Shown: piece by piece, positions 1-47,108 of the stretch
Layout: each line of letters starts with the position of its first letter
Numbering within the stretch: position 1 is the first letter of the stretch
Assembly (NCBI RefSeq): GCF_019097595.1
Contig: NC_080732.1
Location: 8,364,405-8,428,404, forward strand
Length of the DNA stretch: 64,000 nt
Source: Hemibagrus wyckioides
Taxonomy: Eukaryota > Chordata > Actinopteri > Siluriformes > Bagridae
Direction of reading: 5' to 3'
Program-made: the position numbers and the translations under genes
The notes under the pieces: generated by a model
The model's database searches: none
What the model saw: only the letters and a program-made list of their open reading frames with translations
What the model was told of the DNA's origin: nothing

Positions 1-1074
1 TTTTATCAGAGCTCTAGCAGCCCCCTTTTTCATTTTCAGGCTCATGCAGGATGTGTAGTGGCCTTCACCACAACTGTCTTTTCCCCCTGAGAGACACCTC
101 TTTTCACACAAGAAGATTTATAGGCAATGATTTCAAACACACAGGAAGATGCAGGACATCTGCATAAATTTTGATGCTCCGCTGTTCCCACACGTGCATG
201 TGCAGTGATAAGTTGCTGATGTGGGCTGGGGGGGTTGTGATACACGTGCAGTGGCAGTGATAAGTTGCTGATCTGGGGTTGGGGTCTTGCAGTAGTTGCA
301 GTTAATTGTGTGGATGTCAGCAACTGGAAAAATTGAGAATGCACCAGAGTGCACACTTGGCATAATGTATTTTAGTAGTTATACATGACACTGATTTGTT
401 GCAATGTAAGTAATGTGTAATGTAATAACCAGTGAAGATACCAATCTCTGAGTCGACTCAGCAATATCATTTTAACTAATAGGTTTGTCGTTACACCTAA
501 TTTGGCATTGACACTATCAATGTGAGAGCAGATGTAACGACTGGTGTGCATTTAAAGAAGTTAATCGCAGCACTGTTGATTTGAAATATCATGTGAGGAC
601 TGACGTCCTGTGGAGACAACATGACCCAAGTGGGATCTGTTGTACAAGTACACCTTTCCTTCACTGTCTGGAAAATCTGGCAGAGGCATCGCGCTGTGTC
701 TGATGAGATGTGACATGTTTGAGATGTGTTTGCAAAAATAAAGAGGTTGCTTTTAGTGCTCTGGCAATATGGAGCCTGGTACGCTGTCCCTGAGGGGCAC
801 TCTAATGCACACACACACACACACACACACAGTGACACACAAGAACCGATCAGCGAGGACACACTTAACCCAAGAAACTTTTGCATAAACACAAGTGCTC
901 CATTTGCACATCCTGTATGTTGGCTGAGTCTCACTGCTAAAGGAGATGTACTGTTCCTGTCCTGCTCTGTGATTAAAGATTGGATAGATTTTTGTTCTGT
1001 CCATTAGAGGCAGATCTGATTGCACCACACATTTCTCCTGGATGACCCCTTATGCTGTTCCGTCTGACTTACAG
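1..1074 (+). other. 3' part of an Eph receptor intron
   Basis: No exon is recognisable. The stretch ends in a splice acceptor (ttacag) joined to the first visible Eph exon, so it is most simply the tail of an intron whose 5' end lies outside the window. It holds a short imperfect tandem duplication of about 50 bp near 201-280 and a (CA)n run at 809-832. Open frames on either strand here are low-complexity and match no family I know. Confidence 0.75.
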
Positions 1075-35948
<34,874 letters not shown>

Positions 35949-38807
35949 AAATCCAGTTAAGCCCCACCTCCTCACTCCTAGCTCCATCTTCAGACAGATG
36001 TGTCTTTCCTGTCCACCACTCCAGCAAGCCACTCCACTATCAGCACTGAGTTCACCAACACACATCGGCCTGCCTTTTTTGATTGGTGGCTAGGGTCAGT
36101 GGGGGACATCCAGACATCTGGGCAGTGTTCAAGACAGAGCCAGTGTGGAAGTGAGGAAATTGCTCTGTGAATTTAAGGAAGCACTGGGAAACCTCAGTGC
36201 AGAATACCTTTACTCTGACCTTCAATGGGAAGAAGAGAGGACCATGTGTTGTAAAAAAAAAATAATAATAATAATAAAAAAAAAACCCTTCTGTTTTGTA
36301 GTAACGTGGTGGTCTGTTGACTTGATGCTTTTAGTGTTGATGTAGGTGGTGTTTGTGTACCACATGAGGATGGACTTCCGCTATAAGGCCATCTGTGAAC
36401 TTATTTATGGTAGAGTAATAGTATTTTCCAACAGGTGACAAATACCTTGAAGCACTGACCACACACATTCAGACTGGGAATGGATGCCTTGTTACTCCCT
36501 ATGCCATGCAAACTGTTGTCATGTGAGTGGAGTGCAGGGAGGCTCCTATTTAATGGACCTGGCACAGGCCAAAGACAGAGGAGAGACAGAACCAAAAGGA
36601 TACTTCAAACCCTAAGGATGTGACCAGTGAGGAAATGTATTTCACCTGTCTTAAGAGATTTTCTTCTTTTCTTTTTTTCTTTTTTCTGGATTGACATTAA
36701 GAGACATTTCTTTCACTGACACTGAGTTGGATGTGTCTTGCTATTTCATGTAACGTGAACATCATATTAACAAGAAGTGCTGCGTGTTCCCCTACTCCCT
36801 CTTTGGAGTATCATCATGCAGTACTTTAGCCGCTGAAGCACAGAAATATTTGTTGTTAACAAAATGTTTTTTTTTTTAGTCTCTATGTCATGTTTGTCAA
36901 AACAACATGTACATAATACCATGTACTTATTAAAGATATACATGTCTGTGATCCAGGCACTTCAGAATAGACGTGCTCCAAGCCGGGGTCTGGTACCACA
37001 CTCAAATTCCAGTTCTGGTAAAGTTGAAAGAATGGGAAAAGGTTAATTTGTACAGTATTGTTTAATGTGTGTTTGTACAGTCATGACTTTGTGTCTCAAG
37101 TATTTTGTTGGTCGTACAGTAAACTCAGACAAGGAGATGCCTCATTTTAATGCTTTGATGCTAGCTTTGGACAGAAAAGGATTGTGCAGTGAATGTAATG
37201 GATGTGTTAGCTTTATTGCAGGTCTGGAAAGCTAAACAGGTTCTCAGGATTTCTTTTTCTCATGTACATTTTTTCAAGAAGCTGCATATCGGAAAGAAAA
37301 ACATCATCATCTGTACACCCTCCAGAATTATTGGCATTCTTCAAAAACGATTGGGATCCATCAAAATGATAATGAAATAAATATCACACGCAAATTTCTT
37401 TTTTAATTATCCACTCAAATAGCAGTAAACAACGTATCTTTGTTCTTTTTTTTCTTTTTTTTAAATAATAGTATTTTCTCTAAAATACATGTGCCAAAAT
37501 TATTGTATTTATTTATATTTTAAATAAATGCAAATGAATTGTTGTTTTTGGAAAACATATATTTTTTCAGTTGTTCTCTTGCAAAGTTTCAGTCCCTAGA
37601 AACTTTGTTGTTACTGTCCAACCATACCCCGTTTCCATAGTTTTTATATATATGAGGATAAAACTTGACCTATCTATGAGCACTTACCCCCCACACTGTG
37701 AAGCGGATGATGAAAGGAGGAAAAAAAGATCACAGTTATAGAATTGGACACTTTCTTGTGGTTATAAAATTTAACCTGCTGAAAATAACAGATAAATGCC
37801 ACTTTCATAACAGCAAGTGGGTTGGAAGCACTGCAAGAAAGAAGCCTTTCCTTAGAACCAAAAAAAAAAAAGACACCTGAACTTCACCAAGTGTCATTAG
37901 AACTACAGCTGACATGATTAGATCTTATGGTCATACACCATAAGAATTCTTAGTGATATATAATTACAGCACTTGATATCCATTATAAAATACAGAGGTA
38001 GGTTTGTAATGATGGACTGGTGCTCCAAAGGGACTTCATGACATTCTGGATTCTGTTAAATTCCCAGCTATTTTAGAACAAATCCTGTTTACCTCTGCCA
38101 GCACCTTCAGACTTTGCTTGTTTTCAACAGGATGATGAGAACAGCAAAGAAATGATTCCAGAGACATGAAATCAATATTATTCAACAACTATTTCAGACT
38201 ATAAATTTGACCCCTACAGAGATTCTGTAGTCTGAATGAAGAATGAAGTCCATGTGCACAAAGCTCAGAAGTTACAGGAGCTTAAAATGTTCTTCATGGA
38301 GGACAAGTGTCTCTAACCTTGTTAGACTACATTAAGAGATTTACTGCTGTTATTCTCCTCTGATCAGGCATCATAAGGTATTACTTATAAGGATCCTGAT
38401 CATTTTCTGGACACCTTAAAAGTGTTTACAAACATATTTTCATGAAGGGTACCAATAATTCTGGAAGGTACTGTACATTTTTTTTGCATTTGTTCCTAAT
38501 GGTTCTTTTTACATCATTCATTTTTTTCTTTCAGTACTATGAAGAATAAATCTGTATAGTAACTGCAGTTACATGTACCATGAAGCTGTTGGCAGTAAAT
38601 GTAAAAGTAAGAAGGCTTGTTGGAGAAACGCAGGCTGCAAATTAAAGTTCTGGTTAGCTGGTTCCTCTGTAAAACTTTGGGAAAGCATTTGTTTAGTGCA
38701 AGAATTAAAAGGCAGGCATTTCATTTTTATTTATTCATTTCCTTAAAGGCAGACAGAATGCCTGTTTGCTTATTGTGTTTGCTGTTCAGCAATATGCATT
38801 GAATAAA
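35949..38807 (+). other. Probable 3' untranslated region of the Eph receptor
   Basis: No coding signal follows the stop. Candidate poly(A) signals AATAAA lie at 37376-37381, 38545-38550 and 38802-38807, and an ATAATAATAATAAA run near 36262-36277. Which one is used cannot be told from sequence. The extent given runs to the last of these. Tracts of A and T and an AT-rich 37.4-37.6 kb block are consistent with a long, regulated 3' UTR. Confidence 0.5.
38802..38807 (+). terminator. Candidate distal poly(A) signal AATAAA
   Basis: A canonical hexamer in gaataaagac followed by a T-rich stretch (cagttttatttcattttatt), which resembles a downstream element. It lies 2.85 kb after the stop codon. Confidence 0.4.
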
Positions 38808-39150
38808 GACTTCAGTTTTATTTCATTTTATTCCATCCAAATACCGGGCACGTCTGTGCCATCACATACCAATATAATGTGAGCTTTCCTTAATCGCCAA
38901 ATTACTGGAGCATACAGTACGCTGCTATTCAGATTTGCTCCTCAAGCAGAAAAAGCAGCACTGTGTAGCTGTGTAATTCAATTGGGAGTTGCAAAGAAAA
39001 AAGTATTAAAAAACAATAAAGCTCTGGTCTTTTCAAAACACAAGAGGCTAAATTGTGCAGAGTGGATTTCAGACTGCTGCAAATCCCAACGATCAAAAGC
39101 GTTTCTTCAATAATTTAATTTTAGAGCAAGGAGAACTTGTCAAAATGCAA

Positions 39151-39184
<34 letters not shown>

Positions 39185-41450
39185 CTGAAACGAAATACCA
39201 ACAGTGAATACAATTAAATCACAACATTACTCTTTGAATCTTTTTGTTTTCCGAACACATAATTAACTGCTCTTTCATTCGTTTTCAGTTCTAAGCTGGA
39301 AATGTTGTACACACTGCAGTATTCTCACAGCTAATTACTGCCTTTTTCCCCATTGTGCCCGTGTTTCCATCATTTTGTACACTTATTATTATTTCTTTTT
39401 TTCGCAGAAGCTGAGATTTTGATGAAAGCAAATTGGCTACCTATTATGAGATTATAAGATATCTCCTAAAGAAAAATAAAACAATTCTCACGCATAATTT
39501 ATTATTTTATACTCCGTCCATGTAATTGCAGTGTACATTTAGCTGTTATAGTGGTGTTGAATGTTGTTGAACATATCACCAGTTCAGTCTTTCTCTGATT
39601 TCAGCATTTTAAAAGGAATTTTTAATTTTTTTTTTTTTTTCTTACACTAAATCACTAATCGCTGAATCAGTAGTTGCATTTGTTGCTTATGACAATTTGT
39701 CAAAAGGAACAGCTTCCATTAATGTTGCTAACAGTGGATTATGTTCAAATTATGCAAATGACCTCATGCTAATTCATGCTTAATAGCTACTCTTCCGTGA
39801 TGTTAGCATGTTTGGTTGAACTTTTTTCTTTATTCTCCTGTTGATTGTTGAACATCATGTCCAATAAATATGTTGATAGGTTTAATTTGGTATTCCTGTT
39901 TAAGAGTCAGCCAATTTATTGAAGCTGTGTTTCCTCAACAGGTAGCAGTGCACTTTTGAAGTCATTTGATATTTAGCCGATTTAGATTTCAAACAAGAGA
40001 GCGGTTGATAGAAATGGGACTTTGGGGGTGACACATGTGCATCTGCTTATATAGAGACACACATCCAAACAGACAGCATCATTCCCTGCATTCCCTTGTT
40101 CCTGTTCCAGGAATTGCCTGGGAGATCCATATGAATGTCACGCAAACAGTGCCGAGGTTCTTGCTATTCGTATCATGCTCTGGTGAAATGAAGGGCCACC
40201 ATCTGGAGTGGGAACTAAAGGCTGTAAGTTATTTCCCAGGTCCTCCAGGGTAGATCCCTGAGTAATGCTCCAAGCAGCTGTTTATCAGTCAGAATTAAAC
40301 TAGACCTCCGTCACCGTCAGCTATTTTCACCTCAGGGATGAAAGTTTCTAAGTTAAGTGTGACTAGTTTTGTGAGGTGTGCTTTTTCAGGCATTGTTTTC
40401 AGCAGTCCAGGTTACAGGTGTTTACAGGACTGTTTTCAGAGTCCCACTCATGCAACCTCCCACTCACTCCCTTAAACCATCATCACTAATCCTTTCCCCA
40501 CAGTGTCTGACATTCTTTCACCTATTCTGAGGCATAACACTAAAATGAATGCATACATGCATAAAACACATTCTTTAGAAAATAATGACTGCTCAAAGCA
40601 TTACTATTGCTCTACCTTGAGGATCATAGAGTGGAGCTGTGCCTTAAGGGTTCCTTCCACTCATGTGATGATATTGATATTATTTGGGAACAAGAATGAT
40701 TTGAGTTCTGATACTGTTTCTGCTGAGGAAAAGAGCTACTTGAGTACTCATGTTGCTCTTCGTTGATGATAAGATGCACTCAGTATATAAGCACTGCATT
40801 TTGTTAAGGATGAGAATCACTGAGTCTATTTATATTAAACCTTCAGAGTACTTTTACACTCAAGATACTGCTACTGCTTTAGCCCTTTCACCAGTACACC
40901 GGCAATCGACTTATCAGACGTTTTCAAACAAACAAATCATTTTATCGCTGCAAGTCTTATATAAAATTATTCAGGACACTGTTGGCTTTCAGTGTGAGAT
41001 TTTTTAACTCTGTTTCGATACCTTTGTTAACTCTGTTGGGGCATATCAGAGAGCAGAAATGGGGTTGATATCACCATTTACTGTGACGATATAAACATTT
41101 GCATGAAAAAAAGTTTTTTCCCAACTTTTTCTATGTATATATTGCAATACCTTTATCCAGAGTGCTGGGTTTAGTCATTTTGAATTCTGACATTTCAACA
41201 TGACTAATAAAAATGTAATTCACTCCCTAGCCTAGGCAGAGTGATGGCCATTATACAGTTCTCTTAAGTGAAAGCCACTTTATATTTATGTCTTCTAATG
41301 GTTCATATATAATCATATACTGTATCTACTGCATATTTATGTAGACGTGTAACACTTCCAAAATCATTATGACCACTTGTCTTGGATTGTGCACCTCTCT
41401 GGAGCAAATCCCTGTGTTTGGTGTTTGTCAGCAGCAAAAATATGTGGGGA
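38808..41450. other. Intergenic, unique DNA with CNE-like blocks
   Basis: No gene is recognised. Blocks at about 38860-38990, 39230-39560 and 39660-39800 are of mixed composition. They contain homeodomain-type cores (cagctaattactg near 39330) and an octamer atgcaaat at 39752-39759 followed by gacctcatgctaattcatgc. A (CA)n run occupies about 39155-39184. Open frames at 40503-41007 are not similar to any family known to me. Confidence 0.5.
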
Positions 41451-41453
41451 TGT

Positions 41454-41622
41454 GGGGGGAGGTGGTAGCTTAGTGGTTAAGGTGAGGGACTACTGAACTG
41501 AAGGCTGTGAGTTTGAATCCCAGGTACACCAAGCTGCCACTGCTGGCCCCTGAGCAAGGCCCTTAACCCTCAATTGTGTAAGTCACTCTGGATAAGGGTT
41601 TCTGCCAAATATAAAATAAATT
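41454..41622 (+). mobile_element. tRNA-derived SINE
   Basis: The head ggtggtagcttagtggttaa has an A-box-like start and tgagtttgaatcccagg a B box. The body (gctgccactgctggcccctg, agcaaggcccttaaccctca) and the end (tcactctggataagggtttc, tgccaaat) form a very common fish SINE family. Related 3' halves appear in degraded form elsewhere in the window. Confidence 0.88.
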
Positions 41623-42445
41623 ATACCCTGTCATTTTGGTGCATTGTGCTTTGGAGGTTTGGTCAGTCCTTACCCTGGCTTGAAAATTGCTGTCTTTGAA
41701 ACTCACTTCATCAAAAATAGCATTACCATTTCCAATAACACATATCTCTCACATATGCTTAGTTTTTCAACCTGGACCTGTGCAACAAAGATCTGACAGG
41801 ACTTCAAGTTTCGCTGTGTGTTCTCCGTCTGCACATTCATCACAAAAAGAAAGAACCCTATAATGGGCCATTCTTATATATTACTAAGCTACACCAAGCT
41901 GTGCACTTCACTGCATGGCTTGTGTTACACTGCCTCTAGGAGATTTTGCATTTCATTCATACAGCTTCCAGCTACTATCCTCTAAGTGCATTTGATCTCT
42001 CAAGTCCAGAAGGCTCAGAATCCAAATCAGCTGTCAGCTACATTTTTTTCTTTGATTGCGCTACAGAGAAGCCTGCCTTCCTTTTTCTAGGCAAAGTGAA
42101 AAAAAGTTTTTTTTTAGTAAATTTACCACTTCCTACTGCACTCCTGCAACACCTGCAGAGGATTCTGATTAGGCATTTTTCCATAACACGCACAGCAAAT
42201 GGCAATATGCTGCAAGTAGGATGAACTATGTAACTTTAAATTTGTGCACTGGTCATTGTTGACAATTCAAGCTTTGTCCAGCTCAAGTATCACAAGTTTA
42301 TAGGCTACCTAGCTAATGGTGGGGTCACACCTACAAAACACATACATATGGCACACAAAATTGGAAGAAGTTTTGACGTCAACATCAGATTCTTCATTAT
42401 TTCCAGAAGACATGTTTTCCACATTTTTTTAAAACAGCTATCATA
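41623..42445. other. Intergenic, nothing recognised
   Basis: Unique AT-rich DNA without gene, RNA or clear repeat. A 92-codon open frame near 42 kb has no family resemblance. Confidence 0.6.
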
Positions 42446-42983
42446 TACACTACCAGTCAAAAGTTTGGACGCACCTTTTAATTCAATGTTTTTTGTTTAG
42501 GGATTTATTTTCTACATTCTAGAACAATACTGGAGATTTCAAAACTATGAAATAACACACATGGACTTAAGTAATCCATATGTAATGACAACAAAAAACA
42601 GTCAGTTGTTATTTTAAGATACGAAGGTCTGGTGTTCTGGAATAGTTCTTGCAAGAACAGTATTGTCAAGTGCATTTGCAAAACCCATCAAGCACCATGA
42701 TGAAACTGGCTCACATGAAGACCATCCCAGTGAAGCAAGACCAAAACTTACCTCTGCTGCAGAGGAGAAGTTCATTTAGAGTTACCAGCCTCAGAAATCA
42801 CCAATTAACAGCACCTCAGATTAGAGCCGTTATGAAGGCTTTACAGAGCATCAGTAGCATGATGCTCAAACGAGATCATTGTGTATTTCGGCCACCTTCA
42901 GCATTGTTTTACAATGTAGAAAGAAATAATCAGGAAAGACCATGGAATTAGAAGGTGTGTCCAAACTTTTGACTGGTAGTGTA
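42446..42983 (+). mobile_element. Internally deleted Tc1-like element
   Basis: The ends face each other: the left reads tacactaccagtcaaaagtt and the right, reversed, tacactaccagtcaaaagtt, each continuing tggac. TA lies at both termini. The interior keeps a transposase-derived stretch (gatgaaactggctcacatga, then gcagaggagaagttcattta and cagcctcagaaatca) from the N-terminal DNA-binding half, with no DDE core. At about 540 bp it is a non-autonomous deletion derivative. Confidence 0.92.
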
Positions 42984-43559
42984 TACTCATTAAATTGCTT
43001 AATTAAACAATCTGGTTGTACACCAGTATGTTTTTGTAGGGAAACTGACATTACATTTTCATGCCCTTAAACATAATGCAGAACAAAACTGTGACTGGTT
43101 GCTTTACATGTCAGTCAGACATCCACTTGAATGGTCCTTGGCCAGTAAAAACTGTTATGGAGTCCAGAACATCTGCTATCAGTCTGAAGGTCTGGCTATG
43201 TGAGACTATCCAACTAAAGTCACATTCACAAGGTGACAGCTTTGCTATTAGTTCAAGCATAGAGAAAAATTCAATGAGTTTCTCTACCTTTCTTTCTGGA
43301 ACTTAAGGAAGAAGAAATCACATTTTTCAATGAAAGAGGAACAGAATATATTATTTACATGATCTACAGAAAAAAAAAACCTGCGCAAAATATGAGAATA
43401 TGTGAAGGTGTCAAGAAAGTTGAAATGTTATCAACATATAAAATAATCATTAGTGTCTCAATCTCCTCATTCTTAGTTATTTCTGGCATAGACACCATCC
43501 ATATGTGGGTGAAGTCTTGGGGATTGGAGCATTTGGTCATTTGTCACCTCCCAAACTAA
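42984..43559. other. Intergenic, nothing recognised
   Basis: Unique DNA; no gene, RNA or repeat is recognised. Confidence 0.6.
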
Positions 43560-43830
43560 AGCTGAAGGGTCACAGGGAGACTGAAGCCTATCCTCATACA
43601 CCTTAGGCAGGGTGCCTACACATCACAGAGCACAATCACACACACATACTCCATTCAGTGTAGATCAGACAATCAGCCTACAAACCAGAATACCCATAGG
43701 AAACCCCTCCAGGAAGAAACAGGGGAAAACATGTTAACTCCATGCACACAGGCCTAAGGCAGGAATCAAAACCAACAACCCCAGAGGTGCAAGACAAACG
43801 TGTTAACCACTATATCCATCAAATTACCTG
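43560..43830 (-). mobile_element. tRNA-derived SINE, reversed and diverged
   Basis: Read on the minus strand it starts with a tRNA-like head (ggttaacacgtttgtcttgc, then ggttttgattcctgcc as a weak B box), continues gtgtgcatggagttaacatg and ends with segments like those of the SINE at 8142-8475. On the + strand the phrase ataggaaacccctccaggaa is diagnostic. Confidence 0.8.
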
Positions 43831-45290
43831 TAGCCTTTTACCAGATGCTGTTATGGTCCTGAAATCCCAGGGGTATATTTACACATTACATACAGTACAT
43901 AGGCTCCCGAAATAGAGATCCACACAGGTTCTGAATACACCACAACCCACACAAGGATAAAAATATGATTGAAAATAAATGAAAAAAACAAAAACAAAAC
44001 AATGAACAAATGAGATGAGATAATTATGCCTGCACCTGCATGAGAATAAGGTGCCTACATCTTTATTAACATGTTTTACATCAGCATACCTGAGACATTT
44101 AATCATGTGTGACCCAAAGAGGCATTGTATCACAATTCCAATGCTTTGAATCACATCATACACAATGTTTAAGTAACAGGAAAACCCTGATGAAGCCACT
44201 TGGATGCGTAACAAAACTTGTTACTGAAGTCCAGTCACACTACTCTACATTTATTAAGATTCAATTGAAATTGATTGAAGCTTGTGTGGCAACCTGCATT
44301 ATAGAGCAGCGTGTGTGTGTGTGTGTGTGTGAAAGAATTCAAGCATGAAGCTAATCACAAGTTAATCACAAGATTTATGAGTTTGGAGAAAAGGATGTCG
44401 GTCAGACCTGAAAGACAATTCAGATGCAGAAAAGCAATTAGCAAACTGACATGTTCTATCTGGAGAATGCAAACAGTGTTATTTTTCCTCATGACTGACC
44501 CATAAAAAACCCTTCTCCTGCTGATTATTATCTAATTATCCAAACATCTGTCTCCTGCTGGCTTTCAACAGAACTAAAATGCTTTTTTTTTTCTATTTAT
44601 GAGATGAGATGCCAAACACTTATGGAGTCTACCAACAGTGATCTAAAATATTGCTGTTAAATTTATTCCCCTGTATCTTATTGTTTTAATTAATGTAACA
44701 AGGCTAATTAAAATCAATGTTTTGCTAACTAATGAAACCAAACACATTCCAACAGTTGATATTAAACGTGGAATATTATGAAAATCGTCTGAGAAGGTCC
44801 ATTAGCTGGTATATCTCTGAAATTGCTCAATAATCATGCACTCGCCTCTAAACACATCGTGATTGTTCACACCTGTGTCTTTCAGCAGCCATCGATTCCC
44901 AGAGTCCAACACAAACAGCATCTGCATTTTGTTCCAGCTCTGAGGCCAAGCCAGGTCTCAGAAACTATCCAGTGATTGCTGCAATTTGGTGATTAAGACC
45001 TAATTGGACATATACTCAACACATATGTTTGGGTGAAAAAGTCCTGGAAATGAGTATGGTGAACATTTCCAAATGCTTTAAGGACTCAAATTGGAGATTT
45101 AAATTGTCGCTGTAATGAATTCTCCACACATCAGACAGAAAATAAGCAAGGAGAGGGCAACACTAAGAGCAAGGGGTTTTTTTCACACAAAACAAACTCC
45201 TTCTTCTGTTGGTATAGCTGTGGCAATTGAAATGTTGTGCCTTTGGTCTTGTGCTCTGTAGGGTAAAGCCCTTTTTACACAGAGTGTATA
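43831..45290. other. Intergenic, possible conserved block
   Basis: No gene is recognised. A (GT)n run lies at 44310-44330. Blocks at about 44510-44780 and 44800-45010 (aattaatgtaacaaggctaa, gcaatttggtgattaagacc) are unique, with homeodomain-like cores. Confidence 0.45.
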
Positions 45291-45299
45291 GTGTAGTGC

Positions 45300-45783
45300 C
45301 ACCTCACATGTAGCATCAATACCAGTACTGAGGTAGCACATTTTCCACTCAAGTGTCCATCAGTGAACAGTTTAACAAGATAGACTTCATGTTATTACTA
45401 GAATAAATGTACTGCTTGCTCTTTTTTTGGCCAAATAGAACACAGTTATAGAAGGTGAATGATGGATAATTGCACTCTCGGCTGTCACTCAGATAAGTTT
45501 GGTTCCTCTCAAGGTTTCTTTCTAATATTGTCTCAGAGATTTTCCTTGTCACTGTTGCCTCTGGCTTGGTCATTAGTTATATAGTTATATAAACTATAAT
45601 GCACAGATTTTTGCACAATATATAATTACACTTTACACTTTTTTTTGCTGTAAATACAACTCGCACATACCTCTCTATGCACATTCTGACATAGCCTTAT
45701 TTATTGATGTACATATTTACATATTTATCTGCACTTGTTCATTTGCACAATTTCTAATATTTGCCCTTCTGGTAGATGCTAAA
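45300..45783 (+). mobile_element. Fragment of a common teleost dispersed element (3' tail)
   Basis: Phrases ggttcctctcaaggtttctt and ccttgtcactgttgcctctg, and the end tgcccttctggtagatgcta, belong to a tail seen in many fish repeats. I cannot assign the superfamily. It stops abruptly at the truncated end of the Tc1-like element that follows. Confidence 0.55.
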
Positions 45784-46792
45784 CGGCAGCTATAACAGCT
45801 TCAACTCTTCTGGGAAGGCTGTCCACAAGGTTTAGGAGTGTGTTTATGGGAATTTTTGACCATTCTTCCAGAAGCGCATTTGTGAGGTCACACACTGATG
45901 TTGGACGAGAAGGCCTGGCTCTCAGTCTCCGCTCTAATTCATCCCAAAGGTGTTCTATCGGGTTGAGGTCAGGACTCTGTGCAGGCCAGTCAAGTTCCTC
46001 CACACCAGACTCTGTCATCCATGTCTTTATGGACCTTGCTTTGTGCACTGGTGCACAGTCATGTTGGAAGAGGAAGGGGCCAGCTCCAAACTGTTCCCAC
46101 AAAGTTGGGAGCATGGAATTGTCCAAAATGTCTTGGTATGCTGAAGCATTCAGAGTTCCTTTCACTGGAACTAAGGGGCCAAGCCCAGCTCCTGAAAAAC
46201 AACCCCACACCATAATCCCCCCTCCACCAAACTTTACACTTGGCACAATGCAGTCAGACAAGTACCGTTCTCCTGGCAACCGCCAAACCCAGACTCGTCC
46301 ATCAGATTGCCAGATGGAGAAGCGTGATTCGTCACTCCAGAGAACGCGTCTCCACTGCTCTAGAGTCCAGTGGCGGTGTGCTTTACACCACTGCATCCGA
46401 CGCTTTGCATTGCACTTGGTGAGGTATGGCTTGGATGCAGCTGCTCGGCCATGGAAACCCATTCCATGAAACTCTCTGCGCACTGTTCTTGAGCTAATCT
46501 GAAGGCCACATGAAGTTTGGAGGTCTGTAACGATTGACTCTGCAGAAAGTTGGTGACCTCTTCGCACTATGCGCCTCAGCATCCGCTGACCCCGCCCCGT
46601 CAGTTTACGTGGCCTACCACTTCGTGGCTGAGTTGCTGTCGTTCCCAAACACTTCCACGTTCTTATAATACAGCTGACAGTTGCCTGTGGAATATTTAAG
46701 AGCGAGGAAATTTCACGACTGGATTTGTTGCACAGGTGGCATCCTATCACAGTTCCACGCTGGAATTCACTGAGCTCCTGAGAGCGACCCAT
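45784..46792 (-). pseudogene. Tc1-like transposase, copy 2, C-terminus lost
   Basis: The frame is open from [10 protein letters not shown] through all three catalytic positions ([34 protein letters not shown]) to about eight residues before the end copy 1 shows. The natural stop and the 3' inverted repeat are gone, so the element cannot move by itself even though the catalytic core is undamaged. The frame also runs upstream through the TA repeat as a Tyr-Ile run, which is not part of the protein. About a dozen residues differ from copy 1. Confidence 0.92.
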
Positions 46793-46926
46793 TCTTTCAC
46801 AAATGTTTGTAAAAACAGTCTGCTTGCCTAGGTGCTTGATTTTATACACCTGTGGCCATGGAAGTGATTGGAACACCTGATTCTGATTATTTGGATGGGT
46901 GAGCGAATACTTTTGGCAATATAGTG
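45784..46926 (-). mobile_element. Tc1/mariner-like transposon, copy 2, 3'-truncated
   Basis: Same family as the element at 31.5-32.8 kb, in opposite orientation. Its 5' inverted repeat lies at the right (on the minus strand cactatattgccaaaagtat, then tcgctcacc) with TA beyond it. The other end is missing: similarity stops inside the last transposase codons and runs into an unrelated repeat tail. Beyond the right end is a long TA repeat. Confidence 0.93.
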
Positions 46927-46939
46927 TATCACTTTGTTT

Positions 46940-46940
46940 A

Positions 46941-47010
<70 letters not shown>

Positions 47011-47044
47011 TATATTGCCAAAAACATTATATATATATATATAA

Positions 47045-47107
<63 letters not shown>
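46940..47107. repeat. Two (TA)n tracts around a solitary Tc1 end
   Basis: TA runs at about 46940-47004 and 47027-47107. Between them cactatattgccaaaa at 47008-47023 is the outer part of the inverted repeat of the neighbouring transposon family, in the opposite sense to the nearby end. Tyr-Ile open frames on both strands are artefacts. Confidence 0.93.

Positions 47108-47108
<1 letters not shown>

Noticed and set aside
497..934. A 145-codon minus-strand frame in the first intron
   Set aside because: Crosses a CA repeat, has no family resemblance, and lies between Eph exons in the usual intron position.
36145..36345. Coding continuation after the Eph stop
   Set aside because: The TAA at 35946 follows a proper PDZ-type end, and the later frame is AT-rich 3' UTR.
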